Of a DNA stretch of 64,000 bases, positions 26,641-34,383 are shown piece by piece. The notes beneath the pieces were generated by a model, which was not told the origin of the DNA, did no database searches, and worked only from the letters and a program-made list of their open reading frames with translations. The DNA is from Bacteroidota bacterium. GTDB taxonomy: Bacteria > Bacteroidota > Bacteroidia > Cytophagales > Cytophagaceae. The stretch spans positions 62,001 to 126,000 of the forward strand of contig JAEYZG010000033.1 in assembly GCA_023428135.1 (NCBI GenBank). Direction: 5' to 3'. The translations under genes and the position numbers were made by a program. Each line of letters opens with the position of its first letter. The stretch's first letter is position 1.

Positions 26641-28251
26641 CTATTCCTTAACAAACAATACCGTAGCACCTTTATCTACACTTATGTAATACAAGCCATT
26701 ACTCAATGCACTAACATCAACTTTATTAACACCGGCATCTAACAATTGAGCATATACCTTTACCCCCATTGTATTGTAGATCACCATACTGGATTGACCC
26801 ATCACATCTACATGGATAACATGATCAGTAGGATTAGGATAAACTTTAAATACATTCTTACTTACAACTTTTTCAATATTAGTAGTTACATCCTCCCACT
26901 TCCATAATTCATAACCATAAGTCGAGTTAACACCGATTGCAAAAACACCTATTGGTGTAGTTAAAAAATTATCATACACACTTGTAAAATTAGTATTAGC
27001 CAGACTATTCGCCCCGTTATTATACCTATATATACCATGATTTGAATAATTCCCTAGATACAAAAAATCATTCCCAATAGGCTGAAGTATATTTACATGA
27101 TAACTATAATATCCGGTAGTGTTTCGGGTAAGGCTATCAATAACAGAGCCTTTTAATTTTGCAATATATTCCTCTTTTGATCCACTACTTCCATTTGGTT
27201 TACAACGAAAGTATAATTCTCCATTAAATTCCTGAAATCCTCTACTCATTGCACCTGGAATAGAAGTTACCGTCGTAGTACCTTCTATTGTGCCATCCGT
27301 CCTCATTAAAGTTCGCAGATTACCCGTCATTTTATCATAATATAAATAATTATCAAACACACACATCGACGTCACTGCTGCTGAGTTATAATTACTACCA
27401 TTTAAAACTAATACAGTTCCTTGAACAGTGCCATCTGTTTTATATATTCCATTAAAACCTACGAAATACACAGCGTTTTTAAACTTAAAAAACTTCATCT
27501 CACTTGCTGCATATCCACCAAATGAAGTAGACATCCCAAAGGATACATCACCGTTAGGATTAGAATTTACCAGCATAAAGGTTCCGTCTGAAGTTCCGTC
27601 ACTTACCCATGGTTCCCAGCCATTAACTCCGTCATTGGCAAAAAAATACAATTTATTATCTATTACAGTTCCTATATGATGAGCAGACTTATTAGGAAAA
27701 AACATTCGTGAATCAGGATTTACAGCTATATTCCTTACAAGTTTTGTCCCCTGCTCGGTTCCATCACTTACCCAAAGCTCATTCCCTGTAACACCATCAT
27801 TTCCAACAAAAAAAACTTTATCAGATGAGGCTCCAAGAAAAGTCATAACGCCTCTTAAACCTGTAGTATCAGAAGGAATAATATCAGCAATAACTTTAGT
27901 TCCTGAGCTTGTTCCATCTGTAACACACAACCAGTTCTTTTTATTTTTATAATATAATTTTCCTCCCATTGGCAAAAACCTGTTCTTGTTAAAGTCCAAA
28001 GCTGTCATATGAGGCATACCAAGATTGGAAATAATTTCTGTCCCTTCTGCTGTTCCGTCTGAAACTACGATATCTCCATAATAGGACGTAAAATAAAGTT
28101 TACCATTGAAATAGGTCATCCCAGCATCATAGTCATACAACAAACTATCTTTCTTTGAATACAGGTCCTTTACCAATTTAAAGGATTGGGCATTAACACA
28201 AATTGTAACCCAAGTACAAAAAAACACTGCTAAAAGTATTCTTCTCTTCAT
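26641..28251 (-). CDS. ELWxxDGT-repeat protein with T9SS type A sorting domain
   Basis: 536 residues. Signal peptide (~1-21), then at least six repeats with the core WVSDGTxxGT, spaced ~50-70 residues (VSDGTAEGTEI, VTDGTSSGTKV, WVSDGTEQGTKL, WVSDGTSDGTFM, KTDGTVQGTVL, RTDGTIEGTTT), the ELWxxDGT repeat family that builds a propeller-like domain. The C-terminal ~75 residues form a T9SS type A domain (FKVYPNPTDHVIHVDV ... LSNGLYYISV). It should be surface-attached or released; its ligand is unknown. It heads a minus-strand unit with the amber-interrupted lipoprotein gene. Confidence 0.88.
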   Translation of the reverse strand: MKRRILLAVFFCTWVTICVNAQSFKLVKDLYSKKDSLLYDYDAGMTYFNGKLYFTSYYGDIVVSDGTAEGTEIISNLGMPHMTALDFNKNRFLPMGGKLYYKNKKNWLCVTDGTSSGTKVIADIIPSDTTGLRGVMTFLGASSDKVFFVGNDGVTGNELWVSDGTEQGTKLVRNIAVNPDSRMFFPNKSAHHIGTVIDNKLYFFANDGVNGWEPWVSDGTSDGTFMLVNSNPNGDVSFGMSTSFGGYAASEMKFFKFKNAVYFVGFNGIYKTDGTVQGTVLVLNGSNYNSAAVTSMCVFDNYLYYDKMTGNLRTLMRTDGTIEGTTTVTSIPGAMSRGFQEFNGELYFRCKPNGSSGSKEEYIAKLKGSVIDSLTRNTTGYYSYHVNILQPIGNDFLYLGNYSNHGIYRYNNGANSLANTNFTSVYDNFLTTPIGVFAIGVNSTYGYELWKWEDVTTNIEKVVSKNVFKVYPNPTDHVIHVDVMGQSSMVIYNTMGVKVYAQLLDAGVNKVDVSALSNGLYYISVDKGATVLFVKE

Positions 28252-28818
28252 ATATAAGTAAATATCGTTTTAAAAATTATGTTACTATAGTTTATTCCTC
28301 TACTGATGCAATTTACAAAATTGTGCCAGTGATAAGATTAATTTTCACCCAATAACTTCCATTGATTTGTGCTTATACATCTGATCACCTTGACTACAGT
28401 AACTAAAAAGAAATCACGAATCAAGAAATTATTAAAATATAAAAGTCTTTCTTAAACCCTCCTTTAAGATGCTTTCACAAACAATGACCTAAGCTTTATT
28501 GACAGAAAAATCCAGATCCTTTAATTATTTCGCTAGTACGCTCGTGGCTTTCATAAAGTTTTCTTTGCCTAAAAAATCAGTTATATATGCGCGTATAAAG
28601 GAAGACGCAGAATGAATTGCGGGATTACGTTCCTTAAAATCAACCCTTATTACAAAATTCATGCGATAGAACTTCAGTCTTCCAAAGTTACAAATGCTGA
28701 ACCTCAACTGCACTTTCCTCTTCAACACATCCATTTTTCTTTATCAATATTTTCAAAATAAAAAAATAGCCAGCTCTACAAAAAAAATAGCTACTCTTAA
28801 TTTTTTTTCTCAATCTCT

Positions 28819-28833
28819 CGCATTACAAATGCG
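28819..28833. repeat. Small hairpin CGCATT-ACA-AATGCG
   Basis: Perfect 6-bp stem with ACA loop. A second copy at 28894-28908 keeps the loop and changes one stem pair in a compensated way. Confidence 0.6.
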
Positions 28834-28893
28834 AAGGCGCTTTATACAATATGAATCTATAACAATCTTAATTATCCCTCTATCACAGATTGC

Positions 28894-28908
28894 ACGCTTT
28901 ACAAAAGC
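28894..28908. repeat. Small hairpin CGCTTT-ACA-AAAGCG
   Basis: Same loop and stem length as 28819-28833; A:T at stem position 4 has become T:A on both sides. Confidence 0.6.
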
Positions 28909-28958
28909 GCGCTAGCCTCCGAGGAAGACAAACGTGGAACAGCTGGGCTTTTTAATTT

Positions 28959-29002
28959 CTACATACTTTCCGCCAGTTTATAAACTGGCGGAAAGTATGT
29001 AG
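28959..29002. repeat. 44-bp perfect palindrome
   Basis: Two 22-base arms with no spacer (centre GTTTATAAAC; arms begin CTACATACTTTCCGCC). It has no T tract, so it is not an ordinary terminator. It is bracketed by the inverted pair CAGCTGGG/CCCAGCTG. Confidence 0.9.
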
Positions 29003-29077
29003 GCACAAGTCACAGACTTTCGCCAGGACGGTCGAATTGCGCCCCAGCTGAATATGCTTTCACAACAAACAGGATTC

Positions 29078-29659
29078 TTATTCTTGCCTCATAAACTTAA
29101 CTTCTTCCCCATCTTCATATATCACAAAGTAGTTATTATTTAAAGATTTAACCTTCCAATCAAATTTTACTTTCTTTGTTTCTATACTTCTCAACACTAG
29201 TTCTTTTTTTGAGAAATCATACAAAAAATATGCTTCTTCAAATGTGGGACTCATACTGAAAGATACAGTATCCGGATTTAAAAAGTTCAACCTTAAAATT
29301 AGATCATCTTTTAAATCTGTTTCCCAAATACTAGGAATTTTTATCCATTTATTTTGATCATTTACCCTCTCTTTAACATTTGTATCGTTACTAGTTATAC
29401 TCTCAGGATTTCCTTCTAACCGAATTAAAACAGCAAAACCCATTAAAAGAGAAACTAAACCCCAAAATATAAAATATTGCAAAGTTACACTCGTTTGAAG
29501 AGCGCTAAAAATCAATACAACTAGTAAAACAATATCAAGCCCTAATAACAAGTAACTAAAAAATGAAGTAGTATTGACTACTTCATTTAGAAACAATGAA
29601 TTTAAAACTACAAATAAAACAAAATTGATTATTCTAATATTCTTCTTAAAAAGACCCAT
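29078..29659 (-). CDS. Hypothetical membrane protein, candidate immunity partner of the Rhs tip
   Basis: 193 residues with three hydrophobic segments (~8-26, ~33-53, ~60-80) followed by a ~110-residue soluble C-terminal domain (KWIKIPSIWETDLKDDLIL ... NNYFVIYEDGEEVKF). The family is not recognised. It starts 16 bases after the stop of the orphan Rhs C-terminal gene, the place where immunity genes of Rhs toxins normally sit. Since the toxin side has a long glycine-zipper membrane region, a multi-helix membrane protein is a sensible partner. The role is inferred from position only. Confidence 0.55.
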   Translation of the reverse strand: MGLFKKNIRIINFVLFVVLNSLFLNEVVNTTSFFSYLLLGLDIVLLVVLIFSALQTSVTLQYFIFWGLVSLLMGFAVLIRLEGNPESITSNDTNVKERVNDQNKWIKIPSIWETDLKDDLILRLNFLNPDTVSFSMSPTFEEAYFLYDFSKKELVLRSIETKKVKFDWKVKSLNNNYFVIYEDGEEVKFMRQE

Positions 29660-29675
29660 TTATTAACTATTTAAC

Positions 29676-30542
29676 TTATTCCTTATCTTTTGCTGCATCC
29701 TTCACATCTTCTAGCGGACCTACCAAAATTGCTCCCATAGTAATATCTACTGCTTTCTCGGTAGCCTCTGCCATTATGTAAACTGTCTCAGCTTCGTTCT
29801 TAATAGCAAAGTTAAGAGCTTTCTCTGCTGTTTGACGAGCTTCTTTACTTGTTATTCGATCTCCTAAAGCCTCTTTAAGTCGTTTTTTTGTTGTATTAAT
29901 AAACTCTTTCCTTTGCTGAAAAGTAATTTCTTCTGCTAAAGCTTCTGCCGTCTTTTTCTTTAATGTCGATTTAAAACCAGCAGTAGCATTTCCTGTAACA
30001 TTATCAAGCAATACGGAAGGAATAGCTAATGCTAATGATAAGGAAAAATCTTCTTGATCAAATCCATCTTGGAGTCCAAGTACATTTTTCGCGCCTTGTT
30101 CAGCTAAACTCCCTCCAATAACACCAGCAATCCCTGAAGCTCCTGTAACATATGTTGCACCAGCACCTCCAAGGGCAGCCATACCACCAGCTGCTGTTAA
30201 AAGACCAGCTCCCGAACCTATTATGGCACCAGTCACAGCACCTCCCACTCCTAATGCCACAGATTCTTTAAAACTCTTTCCTGCAATTAATCCTCCCACA
30301 AACCCAGCTGTTCCACCAATTAATGCACCAATTCCTGCAGAAACACAAATTGGACAATCACCATTTGGGTCTTTTAAAATAATAGGACTATTAAGACTAA
30401 AGTTATATGGAAACTGACCTATAAGTAATGGGTGTGAACTCTTAGGGTCTACACTAAAAAACCTCCCAATCCTTGGATCATATTGCCTATAAACTGTTGT
30501 ATATGAATTTCCACTACCCTTCAACTCATCATCCTTCTCCAT
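29676..30542 (-). CDS. Orphan Rhs C-terminal tip (RHS core-associated motif plus variable domain)
   Basis: Residues ~18-60 carry the RHS-associated core end (YRQYDPRIGRFFSVDP ... NSPIILKDPNGD) that in full proteins closes a cage of YD repeats thousands of residues long. Here nothing upstream encodes that cage. The frame continues in phase 33 bases above the first ATG (reading WNAYRYGFNG) to a TAG at 30578-30576, and the preceding gene ends at 30602. After the core comes a glycine-zipper hydrophobic region (~65-150) and a charged helical domain (~175-288), unrecognised. This is the usual look of a displaced rhs-CT cassette. No start codon context is obvious, so expression is uncertain. Confidence 0.7.
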   Translation of the reverse strand: MEKDDELKGSGNSYTTVYRQYDPRIGRFFSVDPKSSHPLLIGQFPYNFSLNSPIILKDPNGDCPICVSAGIGALIGGTAGFVGGLIAGKSFKESVALGVGGAVTGAIIGSGAGLLTAAGGMAALGGAGATYVTGASGIAGVIGGSLAEQGAKNVLGLQDGFDQEDFSLSLALAIPSVLLDNVTGNATAGFKSTLKKKTAEALAEEITFQQRKEFINTTKKRLKEALGDRITSKEARQTAEKALNFAIKNEAETVYIMAEATEKAVDITMGAILVGPLEDVKDAAKDKE

Positions 30543-30601
30543 CCCGTTAAACCCATATCGATACGCATTCCATCCCTACACCTACGCCAAAGTCAACTCA
30601 C

Positions 30602-31216
30602 TCAATACTCATAAATCATATCCGGCTTCCCATTCTTATAAATCGTCCACTCCCCTTTCATTTCGCCATTGACATAGTTTCCTGAAGATTCAATTTTCTC
30701 ATTTTTATAAAACTTTGCAGGACCTTCTTTTAAACCCTTGTTGTAGGTGGCTTCATGTAGCAGCTTACCTGCTTTATCATAAAAATACCAGGTGCCTGTA
30801 GCGGCACCAAAAGCATACATGCCTTTATCTTTTACTTTTCCATTTTCATAAAAGGTAAACCACTCTCCTTCCTGCAAGCCTTCTTTATAAGTTCCTTTTC
30901 TGAACAATTTACCTGATGGATAATATTCGTAAGCTGTATCTTCTTCCAGGCCATCCTTCCAGTTTTCCAGCATGCTCAACCTTCCTTTAAAATCATAACG
31001 TTTTGCTTTACCATCCAGCACGCCATCGTTATAGGTCTCTTCAGCCATGACTGTGCCGTCCTTATAATAAAACTTCCAGGCACCGACCTTCTTTCCGTCT
31101 TTTGCAGTACCTTCGGCTTTTACCTTTCCGTTATCATACTTTTCTACAACAACCTCCTGAGCATGCGACATCACACTGGCAAGAAGTAGTATGATTATCA
31201 TCTTAAAGATCTTCAT
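30602..31216 (-). CDS. MORN/YwqK-repeat protein, secreted
   Basis: 204 residues from the ATG at 31216, which gives a signal peptide (MKIFKMIIILLLASVMSHAQ); an in-frame ATG 30 bases earlier does not. About seven repeats of ~23 residues with the pattern DGkkxGxWxfYyxxGkl (for example KVGAWKFYYKDGTV, QEGEWFTFYENGKV, MKGEWTIYKNGKP). This is the MORN-variant repeat of so-called YwqK family antitoxins. Here signal peptide and repeats suggest an envelope beta-solenoid rather than an antitoxin. Its start overlaps the end of the larger MORN gene by 14 bases, so the two are translationally coupled. Confidence 0.8.
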   Translation of the reverse strand: MKIFKMIIILLLASVMSHAQEVVVEKYDNGKVKAEGTAKDGKKVGAWKFYYKDGTVMAEETYNDGVLDGKAKRYDFKGRLSMLENWKDGLEEDTAYEYYPSGKLFRKGTYKEGLQEGEWFTFYENGKVKDKGMYAFGAATGTWYFYDKAGKLLHEATYNKGLKEGPAKFYKNEKIESSGNYVNGEMKGEWTIYKNGKPDMIYEY

Positions 31217-33299
31217 CTTCGCCCTCCACATCATAGTTTCTGACATCTTTTATTTTACCTTGTTCATAATATCTCCAGACTCCTGATAACTCATCGTCTT
31301 TATAAGAACCTTCTGCTTCAAGTTTGCTAATATCCGTGAAAAACTTCCATGGACCTGAACGAAGTCCTGCCTTCATCTCTCCTTCTCCTTTTAAGACTCC
31401 ATTGGTATGGTAATACTTCCATTTGCCTTCCGGTAAGCCATTCTTAAAGGCACCTTCAGCAGACAGCTTCCCGCTTTCATGATAGCTTTTGGAATATCCA
31501 TTACCGTTTTTTATACCACTTTTAAAAATAACTTTTCCATCTTTGGAATAAACATCACCAGAAGTCACCAGCTTACCTTTAGCCCACTGAGTCTCTTCAT
31601 TAAGCTGACCATTGCTCCAATAGGTTTTCCACGTTCCGTCTTCCTGTCCACCTACATAATTTCCTTCAGACTGCAGTTTACCATTCTCATAATACTCTTT
31701 CCAGGGGCCTGTTTCAAGGCCTGCCGAATATTCGCCCTGAGATTCTATTGCGCCATTTTCATAAAAGGTTTTCCATAAACCATCTTCCAGTCCATTAAGA
31801 AAATAACCTTCCATAGATTTTTTACCTGATTCAAAAAAACTCGTCCATAGTCCTGATTTCACACCGTCTTCAAAGGAACCTTCACTGGCAATTTTACCAT
31901 TGCCGTAGTACTCTTTCCAAATGCCTTCCTGTTTCCCATCCACATATCCACCAACAGCTGCAAGTGTATCGGTATCATAAAACTCCATCCAGTCACCTTC
32001 CTTTTCCCCGTTAATATAATAGCCTTGAGATAGAATATTCCCATTTTCATGAAAATCAGTCCAGAGGCTATCTTCCAATCCTGCTTTATAATAGCCCAAA
32101 ACAACAGGAAGTCCGTCTTCATCAAACTCTTTATAAAGCCCCTCCTCTTTTCCATCTTTCCAGTTAGTTTCTGCTGAAAGCTTTCCGTTTTCAAAGTATT
32201 CCTTCATTCCTCCATCTTCTTTGCCTGCTTTGAAGGTAAGCTGCATTTTCAAAGTTCCGTCTTCATAGTAGGATTTGGCAATACCATCCTGAAGTCCGCT
32301 TTTATAAGGTATTTCAGCAAGCAGTTTTCCTGAACCATAATAAAACAACCTCGTTCCGTTACCACCTTTAAAAGTTCCAACACTCAGCCCGATTCCTTTC
32401 TCATTATAATATCCCGGAACATCGGTTAATTTTCCCATTGTCCAGACTTCATGAACTTTAAGTTGACCACCCTCATAGTAGTACTTCCAGTTTCCATCCT
32501 GCAAATCATCTTTATATGTTCCGGTAGACTCCTTTTGTCCACTTTCAAAAAATTCCTCCCAGGTACCTGTAGCTTTTCCATCTTTATAAAAACTTCTGGA
32601 GGCTAGTTTACCATTTTCATGATACGCTTTCCACTCCCCGTCCTCTTTACCATCTATAAAGGCCCCTTCTCTTTGCAATACTCCGGAAGGATAATATTTT
32701 TTTGTAAGAGCATTTTCAAGGTCGTCTTTATACACTGATTCGTAATAAAGTTTTCCGTTTTCATAATACTCTTTCCAAGGCCCTGTTCTTTTTCCATCCT
32801 TCAAGGCTCCATCAATCTTTATCTGACCATCAGGATAAAACTCCTTCCATGTTCCTTCTTTTTTATCCAAGATATAAGCGCCATCCACAGAGAGCTGACC
32901 ATTTGAATAATACTCCTTCCACGTCCCGTCTTGTTTGCCATCAATAAAGTTTCCATCAACTTTTAATTTACCATTATTATAATATTCTTTCCATGGACCA
33001 TCTTCTTTTCCAGCTTTGTAAGTCGCTTCAAGAGCCAGATTCCCACTGGAATAAAAGTTTTTTATTGTTCCATCTTCACGCCCCTGACTATAGCCCATTA
33101 CAGCTTCCAGAATACCGTTTTCATCATAAAACTTCCAGAGTCCCTGTCTTTGCCCGTTCTCCAGCAGTCCTTCTCCTTTAATTTTTGTTTTCTCTTCATC
33201 ATAAAACTCTTTAGTCATCTGAGCTTGAATGCTTTCTGAAATAAAAACAAAGAAGGCTAAAATGAGGATGAATGAAAATGCTTTTCCTTTAATATTCAT
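31203..33299 (-). CDS. Large MORN/YwqK-repeat protein, secreted
   Basis: 698 residues from the ATG at 33299, which gives a signal peptide (MNIKGKAFSFILILAFFVFISESIQAQ). The rest is almost wholly some 27 tandem copies of a ~23-residue unit, consensus DGkexGxWkeYyxnGkLxxexxYk (for example GPWKEYYNNGKLKVDG, GTWKEYYSNGQLSVDG, GEWKAYHENGKLASRS). Such repeats stack as a long beta-hairpin ladder; in eukaryotes MORN repeats bind lipid or act as scaffolds. The bacterial function is unknown. Repeats differ enough to be old rather than freshly amplified. It forms an operon with the short MORN gene and stands directly before the orphan Rhs tip. Confidence 0.82.
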   Translation of the reverse strand: MNIKGKAFSFILILAFFVFISESIQAQMTKEFYDEEKTKIKGEGLLENGQRQGLWKFYDENGILEAVMGYSQGREDGTIKNFYSSGNLALEATYKAGKEDGPWKEYYNNGKLKVDGNFIDGKQDGTWKEYYSNGQLSVDGAYILDKKEGTWKEFYPDGQIKIDGALKDGKRTGPWKEYYENGKLYYESVYKDDLENALTKKYYPSGVLQREGAFIDGKEDGEWKAYHENGKLASRSFYKDGKATGTWEEFFESGQKESTGTYKDDLQDGNWKYYYEGGQLKVHEVWTMGKLTDVPGYYNEKGIGLSVGTFKGGNGTRLFYYGSGKLLAEIPYKSGLQDGIAKSYYEDGTLKMQLTFKAGKEDGGMKEYFENGKLSAETNWKDGKEEGLYKEFDEDGLPVVLGYYKAGLEDSLWTDFHENGNILSQGYYINGEKEGDWMEFYDTDTLAAVGGYVDGKQEGIWKEYYGNGKIASEGSFEDGVKSGLWTSFFESGKKSMEGYFLNGLEDGLWKTFYENGAIESQGEYSAGLETGPWKEYYENGKLQSEGNYVGGQEDGTWKTYWSNGQLNEETQWAKGKLVTSGDVYSKDGKVIFKSGIKNGNGYSKSYHESGKLSAEGAFKNGLPEGKWKYYHTNGVLKGEGEMKAGLRSGPWKFFTDISKLEAEGSYKDDELSGVWRYYEQGKIKDVRNYDVEGEDEDL

Positions 33300-33573
33300 G
33301 GGTAGAAATATGAGTAACAATAAAACCGGTTTTTAAATTAAATATATCCGGTAAATAATCCAATAATTTATATCTAAACGAATTCCCCGCTTTCTAAGAT
33401 ATCATCCTATTTCTCAAAAAATAAATTTCTCATTTTCAGGGATTTTAATTTTCAGAAACTTCTTTTAAATTCAAACCTTCAACCAACTTTTAGCTATGTT
33501 ATTTCAAGAGTGTCATTTTCGGGATTTCCGGATTCCAACAACAATTAAACTTGAGCTAATCAGGTCATAATCA

Positions 33574-34383
33574 ATGGGACGCCTGATTTTATTAGTTCTC
33601 TGTGGTTTTATAAGTTATAAAGCTGCAGGGACCGGATATCCGTTTCCAGCAGGCTCAAGGTCTGTTGGTATGGGAAATACTTCTGTTACAGGAACAGATC
33701 TATGGTCTGTTGTGAACAATGTATCCGGACTAGCCAATTTACAAGCCCCTGCTTGCGGAATATACTATGCCAGTTACTTTGGAATAAAAGCTCTGAATAA
33801 GTACAATGCTGCTGTTGCCCTTCCATACAGGCACCTTTGGACAGGAATAAATATTTCAAGATATGGAGATGAAAATTATAATGAAAGTTTGCTTGGTCTT
33901 GGGGTTGCTCATAAAATCAGGAATGTAAGTCTTGGATTAAAAGCGGACTTATTCCAATTACAAATAACAGAAGAAAAGACTATCCACAAAATCCTCTTTT
34001 CCTTCGGTGGCCAGGCCGAACTTAGCAAAGAGCTGTCCTTTGGAGCATATATACACAATATAAGCCAGACGAAGATCAGAAAGGATCTTGAAGAAAGACT
34101 ACCTACCGTTATGAAACTTGGTATTCTTTGGAAGCCCTCTTCAAAAATCCATCTTTCAGTAGAAACAGAAAAAGAGGTCCGATATTCCATGAACTGGAAA
34201 GCAGGACTGGAATACACTCCGGCAAAAGGTTTCAGAATATGGACAGGTATCAATACATTTCCTTCAAGAGTGTTTTTCGGAGCAGGAATCCGGAAATACA
34301 ATTTTGAAATAGCTTATGCCACCGGAACAATGAGTGCAGCGGGCTCTACTCATCATCTGACATTAAATTACTTTTTCCGATGA
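33574..34383 (+). CDS. PorV/FadL-like outer-membrane beta-barrel protein
   Basis: 269 residues. Signal peptide (~1-20), then FPAGSRSVGMGNTSVTGTDLWSVVNN, the start typical of the PorV/PorQ group of Bacteroidota barrel proteins, followed by alternating amphipathic strands ending in HHLTLNYFFR with the terminal aromatic residue of outer-membrane barrels. It could help T9SS cargo attachment as PorV does, but it is shorter than PorV. The stop overlaps the start of the next gene (ATGA), so the two products are made together. Confidence 0.65.
   Translation: MGRLILLVLCGFISYKAAGTGYPFPAGSRSVGMGNTSVTGTDLWSVVNNVSGLANLQAPACGIYYASYFGIKALNKYNAAVALPYRHLWTGINISRYGDENYNESLLGLGVAHKIRNVSLGLKADLFQLQITEEKTIHKILFSFGGQAELSKELSFGAYIHNISQTKIRKDLEERLPTVMKLGILWKPSSKIHLSVETEKEVRYSMNWKAGLEYTPAKGFRIWTGINTFPSRVFFGAGIRKYNFEIAYATGTMSAAGSTHHLTLNYFFR

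Larger units (their letters stand above)
28252..29077. other. 826-base repeat-rich spacer
   Basis: No convincing gene. It holds a partial TTACAAATGC motif at 28687-28699, two perfect small hairpins at 28819-28833 and 28894-28908 sharing one loop design, a 44-bp perfect palindrome at 28959-29002 and an outer inverted pair CAGCTGGG (28940-28947) / CCCAGCTG (29043-29050). Local base composition is richer in GC and CpG (GCGCGC, CTCGTGG) than its surroundings, which suggests imported or mobile-element-derived DNA. Confidence 0.6.

Noticed and set aside
28525..28734. Minus-strand 69-codon frame in the repeat-rich spacer
   Set aside because: No start context, no recognised domain and no conserved pattern; it lies among hairpin repeats. 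It could be a remnant, but I cannot support it as a gene.
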